Assembly: GCF_017309385.1 (NCBI RefSeq)
Contig: NZ_JAFJMJ010000002.1
Location: 2,542,001 to 2,606,000 of the forward strand
DNA length: 64,000 nt
DNA from: Amycolatopsis sp. 195334CR
GTDB lineage: Bacteria; Actinomycetota; Actinomycetes; Mycobacteriales; Pseudonocardiaceae
Direction of reading: 5' to 3'
In this document: in pieces, positions 50,136 to 59,475 of the stretch
Position numbering within the stretch: position 1 is the first letter of the stretch
Layout of the letters: the number at the start of each line of letters is the position of its first letter
Made by a program: the position numbers and the translations under genes
The notes under the pieces: generated by a model
Seen by the model: only the letters and a program-made list of their open reading frames with translations
What the model was told of the DNA's origin: nothing
Database searches by the model: none

Positions 50136-51178
50136 GGCACGACGACCACCTTCATCGGGTCGTTCTCGCGGTTGCGGACCACCCGGAACGCCTCGGTGAT
50201 CTTCTCCAGCGGGAACCGGTGGGTGACCATCTCCGCGCAGCGCAGCTTCCCCTGCGCGGCCAGGGACACCGCGCGCTTGACGTTGTTGCCGCCCTCGCCG
50301 CGCGAGGTGTAGATGGTGATGTCCTTGCGCACGACCGCGCTCAGGTCGAAGGTGACCCGGTCCGGGTAGAAGGCGACGACCACGATCTTGCCGCCGCGCC
50401 GGGTCACCTCGGCGCACTGCTGCGGGACGTCCAGACCACCGGAACACTCGATGGTCACGTCGGCGCCGCCGATCAGGTCCGCGATCGCGGCGACCGGGTC
50501 GGTCTCGCGGGCGTTGATCGTGTGGTCGGCCCCCAGCGACCGCCCCAGCGCGAGCCGCGAGGACCGGGTGCCGACGAGGACGACCCGGTTCGCCCCGAGC
50601 GCCTTGCACGCCTGCACCGTGGTCAGCCCGACCGGGCCCGGGCCGAACACGACCACGTCCTGTCCGGCGATGTAGCCGCCCGCGACGTCCAGGCCGTAGA
50701 GCCCGGTTCCGGCGGTCGTGATCAGCACACCGTCCTCGAAGGACAGTCCGGGCGGCAGCGCGTACAACGCGCCGGCGTGGTGCACGGCGTATTCGGCGAA
50801 GCCGCCGTCGGCGGTCATGCCGGTCGCGCGGTGTCCTTTGGCCTGGTCGCCGTAGTTGAGGCAGGCGGTGTAACGGCCGGTGAGGCAGTTGTCGCACCGA
50901 CCGCAGCCGCCGTGCGCTTCGATGCAGACGCGGTCACCGACGGCGAACTCGTCGACGCCTTCGCCCAGTGAAGCCACCGTGCCGGTCCATTCGTGGCCGG
51001 GCACCAGCTGCTCCGGTGTGTGCGGGAAGTGGCCGTCGAAGATCTTCAGGTCGGTGCCGCAGGTCCCGCACATCGCCACCTTCACCAGCACTTCGCCGGG
51101 GCCGGGACGGGGGACCGGCCGGTCGACCACCCGCAGGTCGCCGGGGCCGAACAACACCGCCGCGCGCATCATCGCCAT
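50132..51178 (-). CDS. Zinc-dependent medium-chain alcohol/polyol dehydrogenase
   Basis: 348 residues from ATG 51178; the ATG at 51172 is an alternative. The catalytic-zinc site shows VAMCGTCGTDLKIFDG and VPGHEWTG; the four-Cys structural zinc lobe is GGCGRCDNCLTGRYTAC; the NAD(P) motif is VVFGPGPVGLTTVQAC. Its stop overlaps the GH5 stop region convergently. It is the last gene after the SsuABC-like importer (start overlaps or nearly abuts the binding-protein stop), so it probably oxidises the imported compound or a product. Substrate unknown. Confidence 0.85.
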   Translation of the reverse strand: MAMMRAAVLFGPGDLRVVDRPVPRPGPGEVLVKVAMCGTCGTDLKIFDGHFPHTPEQLVPGHEWTGTVASLGEGVDEFAVGDRVCIEAHGGCGRCDNCLTGRYTACLNYGDQAKGHRATGMTADGGFAEYAVHHAGALYALPPGLSFEDGVLITTAGTGLYGLDVAGGYIAGQDVVVFGPGPVGLTTVQACKALGANRVVLVGTRSSRLALGRSLGADHTINARETDPVAAIADLIGGADVTIECSGGLDVPQQCAEVTRRGGKIVVVAFYPDRVTFDLSAVVRKDITIYTSRGEGGNNVKRAVSLAAQGKLRCAEMVTHRFPLEKITEAFRVVRNRENDPMKVVVVP

Positions 51179-52176
51179 CGCGCGTCCCCCGTCCACTCCC
51201 CCAGTGTCCCGACCACGTCGGAAATCGGGCCGCGGTCGACCAGGTCGTCCCCGGGCGCGGCACCGGTGAGGATCTTGAACTGCTCCATCGTGCGGACCGT
51301 CGAGGTGATGCGCGCGGGGTCGAGGCCGTCGTTCACCGGGAACACGCCCTTCTGGCCGAGCAGGACGTCGTAGGCCGTGCCGACCACCTGCGGCTCGAAC
51401 CCGGTCGCCTCGGCCACCACCGGCAGCGTGCCCTCGCGGTCGGTGTACATGTAGCGATGCGCCCGCACGATCGCGGTCAGGAACTTCACCGCGGTGTCCC
51501 GGTTCTCCGCCAGCCACGCCCTGGTCACGAAGTAGGCGCCGTAGAAGTAGTCCGGCTGGACCCGGTCGAGGTCGACGAGCACGTGCAGGTCGCCGTCGCG
51601 GCGCTGCGCGTCGGCGACCTGTTCCTGTTGCAGCACCGCGGACTGGATCGTGCCCTGGAGCAGCGCGCTGGTGTAGGAGTCGGCGTCGGTCGGCACGTAG
51701 GTGACGTCCTCGGGGGTCAGCTGGGCGCCGGTGAGCACCATCCGGGTCATCACCTCGCGGAACGCGCCGACCTGCTGCACGCCGAGGCGTTTCCCGCGCA
51801 GGTCCGCCGGGGTCGCGATCTCCCTGGGCGTCACCAGCGAGACGGTGAGCCGGTCGGCGTAGGACCCGATGACCACCAGGCCGCCGCCCTGGGCGTGGGC
51901 GTTGACCACCGGCTCGATGCTGGAGGCGCCGATGTCGAGCGAACCTCCCACGACACCCTGCACCACCGGGACGCCGGAGTTGAGGTTCTTGACCCGCACC
52001 GAGATCCCGGCGTCGCGGAAGTAGCCGAGCTTGTCGGCCACCACCACGTCGGCGTTGGCGAAGCTGGTGACCCCGGTCGGCAGGCCGAGCTCGATGGTGC
52101 TCGGCGCACCGGGTGGATCGGAGGAGCAGGAGCAGGTGGCGAGCAGGAGCGCGAGCACAACGAGGTAGCGCGGCAT
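51169..52176 (-). CDS. ABC transporter substrate-binding protein (SsuA/NMT1-like)
   Basis: 335 residues. The N-terminus MPRYLVVLALLLATCSCSS is a lipoprotein-like signal with Cys at 15 and 17. The mature part fits the NMT1/SsuA fold: PTGVTSFANADVVVADKLGY, VRVKNLNSGVPVVQGVVGGS, LDIGASSIEPVV, then RGKRLGVQQVGAFREVMTRM. Binds the solute outside the membrane and delivers it to the permease encoded next in the same operon (10-bp gap). Ligands of this class include sulfonates, pyrimidine precursors and aromatic compounds; not decided here. Confidence 0.82.
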   Translation of the reverse strand: MPRYLVVLALLLATCSCSSDPPGAPSTIELGLPTGVTSFANADVVVADKLGYFRDAGISVRVKNLNSGVPVVQGVVGGSLDIGASSIEPVVNAHAQGGGLVVIGSYADRLTVSLVTPREIATPADLRGKRLGVQQVGAFREVMTRMVLTGAQLTPEDVTYVPTDADSYTSALLQGTIQSAVLQQEQVADAQRRDGDLHVLVDLDRVQPDYFYGAYFVTRAWLAENRDTAVKFLTAIVRAHRYMYTDREGTLPVVAEATGFEPQVVGTAYDVLLGQKGVFPVNDGLDPARITSTVRTMEQFKILTGAAPGDDLVDRGPISDVVGTLGEWTGDARWR

Positions 52177-52185
52177 GACCCTCCT

Positions 52186-52938
52186 TCAGGATGCTTGACG
52201 CCAGCGGGCCAGGCGGCGCTCGACCCACTCCAGCGCCGCGGTGAGCGCCACCCCGAGCAGGGCGATCACCACCACGGCCACGAACACCCGCGCGGTCTGG
52301 AACGAGTTCGCGTTGACCGCGATCAGGTTCCCCATCCCGGACAGCGCGGTGTAGAACTCGGCCACCACCACGCCGATCAGCGCGCGCCCGATCGCCAGCC
52401 GGATCCCGGTCACCACGAACGGCAGTGCCGAGGGCAGGATCACCTCGCGCCAGATCCGCGCTTCGCCCGAGCAGAACGAGCGGGCGACCTCCAGCAGCGC
52501 GGGATCGGTTTCGCGGACCCCTCGGGTGGTGTTGATGAGCACCGGGAAGACCACGAACAGGAACACCACCACGGTCTTCGCGGTCAGCTCGAAGCCGAAC
52601 CACACCACCACCAGCGGGATCAGCGCGACCATCGGGGTGGCGTAGAGCGCGTTCACCGGCCATTCCAGCAGGGTCGCGGCGACCGTGCTCCGGCCGGTCA
52701 GCGAGCCCACGAGCACACCGGTGACCACGCCGGCGCCGAACCCGAGGCCGAGCACGACCAGGCTGTCGCCGAGGGCGGCGGGCAGGCTGCCGTCGGCGAT
52801 CATGTCCGCGGTGGCGGCCACCACCGCGCTGGGCCGGGACAGCAGGATCGGGTTGAGCAGGCGGCCGTACAGCTCCCACGCGCCGAGCAGCACCGCGACC
52901 GAACCCAGGCGCAGCAACCACTTCCGGCCCGGGGTCAC
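52186..52938 (-). CDS. ABC transporter permease (SsuC/TauC-like)
   Basis: 250 residues from GTG 52938, overlapping the ATPase stop by 4 bp. Several membrane helices (LLRLGSVAVLLGAWELYGRL, FELTAKTVVVFLFVVFPVLI, FVAVVVIALLGVALTAALEW) and the permease EAA-type loop (ARSFCSGEARIWREVILPSA then LPFVVTGIRLAIGRALIG). Forms the channel of the importer with the ATPase and binding protein. Confidence 0.85.
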   Translation of the reverse strand: MTPGRKWLLRLGSVAVLLGAWELYGRLLNPILLSRPSAVVAATADMIADGSLPAALGDSLVVLGLGFGAGVVTGVLVGSLTGRSTVAATLLEWPVNALYATPMVALIPLVVVWFGFELTAKTVVVFLFVVFPVLINTTRGVRETDPALLEVARSFCSGEARIWREVILPSALPFVVTGIRLAIGRALIGVVVAEFYTALSGMGNLIAVNANSFQTARVFVAVVVIALLGVALTAALEWVERRLARWRQAS

Positions 52939-53660
52939 AGTGATTCCCAGAGCGTGCGGCGGATCTTCGGGTAGTTCTCGTGCTCCCGGATGTCCATCAC
53001 GGTGCGCGGGCGCGGCAGGTCGATCGGCAGTTCCAGGGTGACGCGGCCGGGTGGTCCGGAGATCACCACGACCCGGTCGGCCAGCAGGATTGCCTCGTCG
53101 ATGTCGTGGGTGACCAGCAGGGCGGTCATCTCCGGCAGGCGGAGCACCTCGTTCTGCAGTTGTTCGCGGGTGATCGCGTCCACCGAACTGAACGGCTCGT
53201 CCAGCAGCAGCACCTCGGGTTCCACGGCCAGTGCCCTGGCGATGCCGACCCGCTGCTTCATGCCGCCGGAAAGCTGCGCGGGATAACGGTCGGCCACCTC
53301 GCTCAGGCGCATCACGTCCAGCAGTTCCGCCACCCGGCCGGTGACCGGCCTTCCCTGCGCCCGAATGCCGTATTCGACATTGGTACGAACGGTTTTCCAC
53401 GGAAAGAGACCGAAATGCTGGAATACCATCGCGGTGCGCGGAGAGGGGCGCAAGATCGGTTCCCCGGCGAGCGAAACCGAGCCCTCGGCAAGCGCGACCA
53501 GGCCCGCGATCGCCCGCAGCAGCGTGGTCTTGCCGCCGCCGGAAGTCCCGATCACGCAGACGAATTCGCGTTCCGCGACGGCCAGTGAAACGCGGTCGAG
53601 CACCGGGCGCCCGCCGAGTTCGACGGAAACCCCGTCGAGGAGCAGGTGCGCACCGGCCAT
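52935..53660 (-). CDS. ABC transporter ATPase (SsuB/TauB-like)
   Basis: 241 residues. Walker A IGTSGGGKTTLLRAI (about 37-51), Q-loop VFQHFGLFPWKTVRTN, signature LSGGMKQRVGIARALAV, Walker B VLLLDEPFSSVD and switch His in LLVTHDIDEAILLADR. First gene of the importer operon; its start faces the divergent PEBP-like gene. Powers uptake through the permease encoded downstream. Confidence 0.9.
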   Translation of the reverse strand: MAGAHLLLDGVSVELGGRPVLDRVSLAVAEREFVCVIGTSGGGKTTLLRAIAGLVALAEGSVSLAGEPILRPSPRTAMVFQHFGLFPWKTVRTNVEYGIRAQGRPVTGRVAELLDVMRLSEVADRYPAQLSGGMKQRVGIARALAVEPEVLLLDEPFSSVDAITREQLQNEVLRLPEMTALLVTHDIDEAILLADRVVVISGPPGRVTLELPIDLPRPRTVMDIREHENYPKIRRTLWESL

Positions 53661-53851
53661 GCTTATTTCCTTAGGGCCTGGCCGGGAATGGTGTCAATGC
53701 CTCCTTTCTTTTGACGTGCCAGTCGGCGTAGCGTCCGAGCCTTGTTGTGATGCAGATCACATACCGGCGCAACTTCCGGAATTGGTATGGACCATGGCGA
53801 GGTCCGGTCTGCCACGCTGGGGTGAGCCGCCCGACGGACCAGGGAGATCCC

Positions 53852-54403
53852 GTGAGATGGATCGTGCTCGCCGCCCTGCTGATCGCCTCCGCCACGCCCA
53901 CCGCGGCGAGTCCGGGCGCGTTCGTCCTGTCCAGCACGGCGTTCGCCAACGGCGGGACCATTCCCAAGGTCCACGAGTGCACCAGCGGCGGTGGCCACGA
54001 CCCCGGCAAGAAGAACGAGTCGCCGCCGCTGGCCTGGGCCGGTGCGCCCGCCACGGCCCAGAGCTACGCGATCGTCATGCGCGACCTCGACAACGCGAAC
54101 CTCATCCACTGGGTCATCTACGACATCCCGCCGAGCGCGACCTCGCTCCCCCAGAACGTCGAACACGTCTACCGGCCCTCGGTCCCGATGGGCTCCAGGC
54201 AGATCTACTACCGCGGCAGCGCGAGCCTCTACGGCTACCAGGGACCGTGCTCACCCTCCACGGTGAACACCTACGAGTTCGTCGTCCACGCGCTCAACCG
54301 GGCGTCGCTGACGAACCTGAACTCCGGCTCCTCCACCCAGACCGCCGCCGCGACGATCACCGCGGCGACGGTCGGCTCGGCCCGGATCAGCGGCGAATCC
54401 TGA
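53852..54403 (+). CDS. Exported PEBP/YbhB-YbcL-like protein
   Basis: 183 residues from GTG 53852 (AGGGAGATCC upstream). A signal peptide (WIVLAALLIASATPTAAS) precedes the phosphatidylethanolamine-binding-protein fold: LSSTAFANGGTIPKVHECTS, ESPPLAWAGAPATAQSYAIV, MRDLDNANLIHWVIYDIP and LYGYQGPCSPSTVNTYEFVV. Bacterial relatives are small secreted or periplasmic proteins of uncertain ligand. Divergent from the ABC importer and convergent with the citrate-synthase-like gene. Confidence 0.83.
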   Translation: MRWIVLAALLIASATPTAASPGAFVLSSTAFANGGTIPKVHECTSGGGHDPGKKNESPPLAWAGAPATAQSYAIVMRDLDNANLIHWVIYDIPPSATSLPQNVEHVYRPSVPMGSRQIYYRGSASLYGYQGPCSPSTVNTYEFVVHALNRASLTNLNSGSSTQTAAATITAATVGSARISGES

Positions 54404-54406
54404 CCG

Positions 54407-55198
54407 TCACGGGTAGGCCCGCCTCTGCTCGCCGGTGTAGTCAGCGAGCAGAGGCGGCGGCAACGGGCCCTTGACCCGCCGGCCGGTGCCGGTTTCCTCC
54501 CAGGCGTGCGCCAGGATGCCGACCGAACGCGCCAGCACGAAGTAACCGCGGGCCAGTTCGGGCGCGATGCCGAGTTCGGCGTAGATGATCGCGGTGATGC
54601 CGTCGATGTTCATCGGGGGTTTCAGCGCCGCCTCCACCGCGAGGCCCGCGCGCAGGTGGTCTCCGGCGAGTTCGCCCGCCTCGACGGCCTCTTCCACCAA
54701 CGCCAGCAACGGATCCCGGCGCGGGTCGCGGGGGTGGAAGCGGTGGCCGAAACCGGGCACGAAAGCCTTGCGCGAGCGGTAGTCCGCCACCACCTCGGCC
54801 GCGATAGAGGCGAGATCGCGCTCGTCGCGGGCCGCGGTGTCCACGAGGTCGTTCAGCAACGCGACGCACTGCTGCCCGGCGCCGCCGTGGACGTCACCGA
54901 GGACGTTGATCCCGTTGGCCATGGCCGAGTTCAGGCCGACGCCGCACGTCGCCGCCATGCGGGCGCTGGCGATGGACGGCGCCTGCGGGCCGTGGTCCAC
55001 GCTGGCCACCAGCGCCGCCTCCAGCAGCTTCGACTGCGTACCGGTGGGCAGCGAACCGCGCGTCAGCAACCAGATCGCGCTGACGAAGTCGAGCTTGCCG
55101 ATCAGCTCCTCGATCGGGTACCCCCGCAGCTCGATCTCCCCCGGTGCGGTGCGGGTGATCGCGGTGGACCACCACGCGGTGGTGTCGGCGACGGTCAT
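54407..55198 (-). CDS. Citrate synthase-fold enzyme, citryl-CoA lyase-like
   Basis: 263 residues from ATG 55198, overlapping the CoA-transferase stop by 4 bp. Conserved pieces are ANGINVLGDVHGGAGQQCVA (first catalytic His) and VPGFGHRFHPRDPRRDPLLA (second His, GxGH), then GDHLRAGLAVEAALKPPMNI. The length is only ~60% of a usual citrate synthase and lacks the N-terminal arm, as in citryl-CoA lyases and ACLY C-terminal-like proteins. Together with a CoA-transferase it may cleave a citryl-CoA-type thioester rather than make citrate. Confidence 0.78.
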   Translation of the reverse strand: MTVADTTAWWSTAITRTAPGEIELRGYPIEELIGKLDFVSAIWLLTRGSLPTGTQSKLLEAALVASVDHGPQAPSIASARMAATCGVGLNSAMANGINVLGDVHGGAGQQCVALLNDLVDTAARDERDLASIAAEVVADYRSRKAFVPGFGHRFHPRDPRRDPLLALVEEAVEAGELAGDHLRAGLAVEAALKPPMNIDGITAIIYAELGIAPELARGYFVLARSVGILAHAWEETGTGRRVKGPLPPPLLADYTGEQRRAYP

Positions 55199-56409
55199 AC
55201 GGCGTTCTCCTGGTGCAGTCGGGCGATGTCGGTGTCGTGGTAGCCGAGTTCGGCGAGGATCTCGTCGGTGTGCTGGCCGAGCGTGGGCGGCGGCAGCTCC
55301 GGTGCGCTGGGGTGGCCGTCGACGTGGATGCCGTGGCCGAGCACGCGCAGCGGTCCCTCGGCGGCACCACCGGGGAACGGCAGTTCGTGCACCAGGCCCC
55401 GCGCCCGGATCTGCGCGCTCTCCAGCATTTCGGCGACGCTGAGCACGGCGGCGGCCGGCACCCCCGCCGTGCTCAGCTGCTCTTCCCAGTGCGCCGCGCT
55501 GTGCCGGGTGAGGGCGACCTCGAGTTCGGCGGTCAGCTGGGCGCGATGGGCCTTGCGGGACTCCCGTTCGGCGAACCGGGGGTCTTCGGCCAGTTCCGGC
55601 CGGCCGAGCACGCGGCACAGCAGTTCGAACTGCTCCTGCTTGTTGGCCGCGATGTTCAGCTCACCGTCGGCGGTGCGGAAGGTGCCCGAGGGCGCGGCGG
55701 TGCCGTTGTCGTTGCCGAGCGGACGCGGTGCCTGCCCGGCGATCAGGTGGTTCGACACCACCCAGCCCATCGCGGTCACCGCGGTTTCCAGCATCGAGAC
55801 GTCGATCTGACAGCCTTCGCCGGTGCGTTCACGGCCCAGCAGTGCCGCGGAGATCGCGTACGCGGCAGCCAGCCCGCCCAGCGTGTCGGCGATCGGATAA
55901 CCGGCGCGCAGCGGCGCGGTGTCCGGGGTGCCGGTCACGCTCATCATGCCCGAGCTACCCTGGATGATCTGGTCGTAGGCGGGTTTCGCGCGCATCGGGC
56001 CGTTCTGCCCGAACCCCGAGATGGCGCAGTAGACCAGCCTCGGATTGAGGCGGCGCAGTTCTGGCCAGCCGAAGCCGAGCCGGTCGAGCACGCCGGGGCG
56101 GAAGTTCTCGCACAGCACGTCCGCGCTCGCCACCAGCCGCCGCAGCACCTCCTTGCCGCGCTCGGACTTCAGGTTCAGCGTCAACGAGCGCTTCTGCGCG
56201 TTCTGCGCCAGGAACGAGGCACCCAGCCGCGCCCGGTTCAGCTCGGCCGACGCCCCGAGCTGGCGTGCCAGGTCCCCGGTGTCGGGCACCTCGACCTTGA
56301 TCACGTCGGCGCCGAGCAGGGCGAGCTGATAACCCGCGTACGGCCCGGCGAGCACGTTGGTCAGGTCGAGCACCCGGATGCCGGTGAGCGGCCGTGTTTC
56401 CGTGGTCAT
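55195..56409 (-). CDS. CoA-transferase family III (CaiB/BaiF-type)
   Basis: 404 residues from ATG 56409. Typical pieces: GIRVLDLTNVLAGPYAGYQL, KVEVPDTGDLARQLG, SLTLNLKSERGKEVLRRLV, AISGFGQNGPMRAKPAYDQI and EGCQIDVSMLETAVTAMGWV, with the catalytic Asp in IDVSM. It transfers CoA between carboxylic acids, activating an imported acid for the lyase encoded next. Overlaps both neighbours by 4 bp in the tct-type operon. Confidence 0.87.
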   Translation of the reverse strand: MTTETRPLTGIRVLDLTNVLAGPYAGYQLALLGADVIKVEVPDTGDLARQLGASAELNRARLGASFLAQNAQKRSLTLNLKSERGKEVLRRLVASADVLCENFRPGVLDRLGFGWPELRRLNPRLVYCAISGFGQNGPMRAKPAYDQIIQGSSGMMSVTGTPDTAPLRAGYPIADTLGGLAAAYAISAALLGRERTGEGCQIDVSMLETAVTAMGWVVSNHLIAGQAPRPLGNDNGTAAPSGTFRTADGELNIAANKQEQFELLCRVLGRPELAEDPRFAERESRKAHRAQLTAELEVALTRHSAAHWEEQLSTAGVPAAAVLSVAEMLESAQIRARGLVHELPFPGGAAEGPLRVLGHGIHVDGHPSAPELPPPTLGQHTDEILAELGYHDTDIARLHQENAV

Positions 56410-57917
56410 GCCACCGCTTTCTCTCGTCGACGATTCCGCCGGCGCTGCAGGAAGAACCCGGCCAGGCCGAGCGCCAGCACGGCGTAGAGGGTGACCGCGA
56501 TCGGGCTGGACACGAACACGGCCGGATCGCCTTCGCTGACCGCCAGCGCCCGCCGGAACTCGGTTTCGGCCAGCGGGCCGAGGATCACCGCGATCAGCAC
56601 CGGGGCCACCGGCAGCCCGTACCGGCGCATCAGGAAACCGAGCACCCCGATGCCCAGCACCAGCACCAGGTCGAGGATCTTGCTGCTGGTCGCGTAGACC
56701 CCGAGCATGGCGAACACCGAGATCCCGGCGTAGAGGTAGTGCTGCGGGACCTTGAGCAGCTTCGCCCACAGCGGCGCGAACGGCAGGTTCAGGATCAGCA
56801 GCACGACCATGCCGATGAAGAAGCTGGCCAGCAGCGCCCAGACCAGCTCGCTGGCGCGTTCGAACAGCAGCGGCCCGGGTTGCAAACCGTACTGGCGGAA
56901 GGCGGCGAGCAGGATCGCCGCGGTGGCCGAGGTGGGCAGCCCGAGCGCGAGCAGCGCGCCCATCGCGGTGCCCGCGGTGGCGTTGCCCGCCGCCTCGGGA
57001 CCGGCCACGCCCTGGATGGCGCCCTTGCCGAACATCGAATCCGGCCGCCGTGAGCCGAGCCTGCGCTCGGTGCCGTAGGCCAGGAAGGTGGGCACCTCGG
57101 AACCGCCGACCGGGATGATGCCGAACGGCACGCCGATCGCGGTGCCGCGCAGCCACGCGGGCAGCGCGAGCCGGAATTCGCGGCGGGACAACCACAACCG
57201 CCCGGTGGACGGCATCACCCGGTGGTCCTCCGGGGTTCCGCGGCGGGCGGCCACGGCCAGCACCTCGCCGAGCGCGAGCAGGCCCACGGTGATCACCACG
57301 ATGTCGATGCCGTCGAACAGTTCCGGCAGGCCGCCGGTGAACCGCGCCGCGCCGGAGGTGCCGTCGATGCCGACCAGCGAGATCGCCAGCCCGATCACCA
57401 GCGCGGCGAGCCCGCGGAGCACGGAATCGGCGACCACGGCGGAGATCGCGACGAAGGCGAACACCGCCAGCGCGAGGTACTCCGCCGGGCCGAACAGCGT
57501 CGCCAGCTCCGCCAGCGAGGGCGCGAAGAACACCACCAGCACCGAGGCGACGACCCCGCCGACGAACGCGCCGATCGCCGAGGTCGCCAGCGCCTGCGCG
57601 GCCCGGCCGCTCTTGGCCATGCGATGGCCCTCGATCGAGCCCGCGATCGCGGTGCTGTTGCCCGGGGTGTTCATCAGGATGCCGGAGATCGAGTCGCCGA
57701 ACAGCCCGCCGAAGAGCACCCCGGAGAACATGATGAACGCGCCGATCGGGTCCAGCGAGAAGGTGACCGGCAGCAGCAGGGCCACCGCCATCGCCGAGCC
57801 GAGGCCGGGCAGCACCCCGACGGCGGTGCCGAGAATGGCGCCGACGAACACCCACAGCAGGTTCATCGGCGTGAGCACGGTCAGGAAACCGGTGCCGAGA
57901 TTGGCCAGTGATTCCAT
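56406..57917 (-). CDS. tctA: Tripartite tricarboxylate transporter membrane subunit TctA
   Basis: 503 residues. Twelve or so membrane segments, starting [20 protein letters not shown], with the TctA hallmarks [36 protein letters not shown] and [20 protein letters not shown]. It forms the large channel of the TctABC importer for citrate-like acids. Starts 1 bp from the TctB stop (TGATG). Confidence 0.9.
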   Translation of the reverse strand: MESLANLGTGFLTVLTPMNLLWVFVGAILGTAVGVLPGLGSAMAVALLLPVTFSLDPIGAFIMFSGVLFGGLFGDSISGILMNTPGNSTAIAGSIEGHRMAKSGRAAQALATSAIGAFVGGVVASVLVVFFAPSLAELATLFGPAEYLALAVFAFVAISAVVADSVLRGLAALVIGLAISLVGIDGTSGAARFTGGLPELFDGIDIVVITVGLLALGEVLAVAARRGTPEDHRVMPSTGRLWLSRREFRLALPAWLRGTAIGVPFGIIPVGGSEVPTFLAYGTERRLGSRRPDSMFGKGAIQGVAGPEAAGNATAGTAMGALLALGLPTSATAAILLAAFRQYGLQPGPLLFERASELVWALLASFFIGMVVLLILNLPFAPLWAKLLKVPQHYLYAGISVFAMLGVYATSSKILDLVLVLGIGVLGFLMRRYGLPVAPVLIAVILGPLAETEFRRALAVSEGDPAVFVSSPIAVTLYAVLALGLAGFFLQRRRNRRREKAVA

Positions 57918-58384
57918 CAGAAGACTCCCGCCAGGACACCAGGGGGCAGGTTGAGGCCGAGGCCGGCGGAGAAGGCCAGCTGAACCACCGAGGCGATGGC
58001 CAGCGACAGGAACAGGTCGAGGACCGGGCGGCGGCTGCCGAGCGAACGCGCGACGCCCCAGAACAGCACCGCGCCGGAGAGCAGCCAGCCCAGCGGGTTC
58101 AGCACGGCGATGAACACCACGAGCGTGCCCACGACCCCGGCCAGCGCGCGGTGGTTGCCGCGCACCCGGTCCTCTTCGGGGTTGCGCACCACGTCGGCAC
58201 CGAGCAGCACGGCGAACACCAGGCACGCCACGGCGACGATCGCCGGGAACACCCGCGGCCCCGGTGAAGTCGCGCTCGCCGGGACCTCCATGGCGAGGGT
58301 GCCGACGGCGAGCGCGATCCCGGTGGCCAGCAGCAGGACCGGCACCACCAGTCCGGTGCGGCGGCGGAGGTGGTCGGTGGTCAC
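57917..58384 (-). CDS. tctB: Tripartite tricarboxylate transporter small subunit TctB
   Basis: 155 residues from GTG 58384, with four hydrophobic segments (LVVPVLLLATGIALAVGTLA, VFPAIVAVACLVFAVLLGAD, GVVGTLVVFIAVLNPLGWLL, LFLSLAIASVVQLAFSAGLG) as in TctB. Overlaps TctC by 4 bp and abuts TctA, completing the transporter. Confidence 0.85.
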   Translation of the reverse strand: MTTDHLRRRTGLVVPVLLLATGIALAVGTLAMEVPASATSPGPRVFPAIVAVACLVFAVLLGADVVRNPEEDRVRGNHRALAGVVGTLVVFIAVLNPLGWLLSGAVLFWGVARSLGSRRPVLDLFLSLAIASVVQLAFSAGLGLNLPPGVLAGVF

Positions 58385-59367
58385 AGGCCCAGCTCCTCGA
58401 TGATCGCGTCGACCCTGGCCTGGTCCTCGCGGATGAACGCGGTGAACTCGTCGCCGGTGAGCAGGGTGCCGGTCCACTTGTTGCGGGCCAGCGCATCGGC
58501 CCATTCGGCGGTGCCCGCCATCTCGGTGACGATGGTGATCAGCTCCTGGCGTTGCTCGGCGGTGATGCCCGGCGGGGCGACCAGCCCGCGCCAGTTGGGC
58601 AGCGAGACGTCCACGCCCTGCTCGCGGAAGGTGGGGGTGTCGATGCCGGGCACCGGCGCGTCCGCCGACAGGGCGAGCGCGCGGAGCTTGCCCGCCTCGA
58701 TCTGGTCGCGGAACTCGTTGTAGCCGCTGACGCCGACCTCGACGGTGTTGGACAGCAGCGAGGTCAGCACCTCGCCGCCACCGGCGAAGGACAGGTAGTT
58801 CACCTGGGCGGGATCGATGCCCGCGGCCCGGGCGGTCAGGCCGGTGAGCAGGTGGTCGGTGCCGCCGAGCCCACCGCCGCCGACCGGGTGCGCGTGCGGG
58901 TTCTCCCGCCAGACCCGCAGGAAGTCCTGGAGTGTCCGATAAGGGGAGTCGGCGGGGACGATGAGCACCTCGTAGTCGTCGGCGAGCCGCGCGATCGGGG
59001 TGGTGTCGAGCAGGTCCACCGGCGAGGCGTTCGTGGTGATCGCGCCCTCCATCACGGTGCCGGTCATCATCAGCTGCGTCGGGTCGGCGCCCAGCTCGGT
59101 GAACTGGCCCAGCCCGATCGTGCCGCCGGCGCCGGGCACGTTGACCACCTGCACGTTGTTCACGATCGACGCGCTGCGCAGGGCCTGCTGGAACTCGCGG
59201 GCGGCGAGGTCCCAGCCGCCACCGGGCGCGGCCGGTGCCATCACCGTCAGCTTCGCGCGCGGGGTGGCGCCCGAGGTCGACCGGCTGGCGTCCACCGCGG
59301 CGAACCCGGTGAGCACCAGGGTGCTCACCACGCCGAGAACGCCGAGCGCGAGACGTCTGCTGCGCAC
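58381..59367 (-). CDS. tctC: Tripartite tricarboxylate transporter binding protein TctC
   Basis: 328 residues from GTG 59367 (AAGGGAG upstream). Signal peptide RRLALGVLGVVSTLVLTGFA; then the TctC (Bug) fold: LTVMAPAAPGGGWDLAAREF, QVVNVPGAGGTIGLGQFTEL, VEVGVSGYNEFRDQIEAGKL and TPTFREQGVDVSLPNWRGLV. It captures the acid outside the membrane. First gene of the operon; the promoter lies in the ~110-bp gap to the divergent IclR gene. Confidence 0.88.
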   Translation of the reverse strand: MRSRRLALGVLGVVSTLVLTGFAAVDASRSTSGATPRAKLTVMAPAAPGGGWDLAAREFQQALRSASIVNNVQVVNVPGAGGTIGLGQFTELGADPTQLMMTGTVMEGAITTNASPVDLLDTTPIARLADDYEVLIVPADSPYRTLQDFLRVWRENPHAHPVGGGGLGGTDHLLTGLTARAAGIDPAQVNYLSFAGGGEVLTSLLSNTVEVGVSGYNEFRDQIEAGKLRALALSADAPVPGIDTPTFREQGVDVSLPNWRGLVAPPGITAEQRQELITIVTEMAGTAEWADALARNKWTGTLLTGDEFTAFIREDQARVDAIIEELGL

Positions 59368-59475
59368 ACGATCACTCCCTTGTGATCTCGAATGTGTCCA
59401 CCTGGTGGACAACAATGACCGCCTGATGGTAAGCATGTTCTCGAACCGAACGCAAACAGCTGCCTTGGAGGGGTT

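Noticed and set aside
50132..52921. A 929-residue open frame running through the dehydrogenase and upstream genes
   Set aside because: Only the C-terminal 348 residues are dehydrogenase; the rest is an Arg/Gly-rich out-of-frame read of the binding-protein and permease genes.
56394..57954. Long plus-strand open frames opposite TctA and CoA-transferase
   Set aside because: Arg/Pro/Gln-rich shadow frames of high-GC minus-strand genes, with no motifs or ribosome sites.
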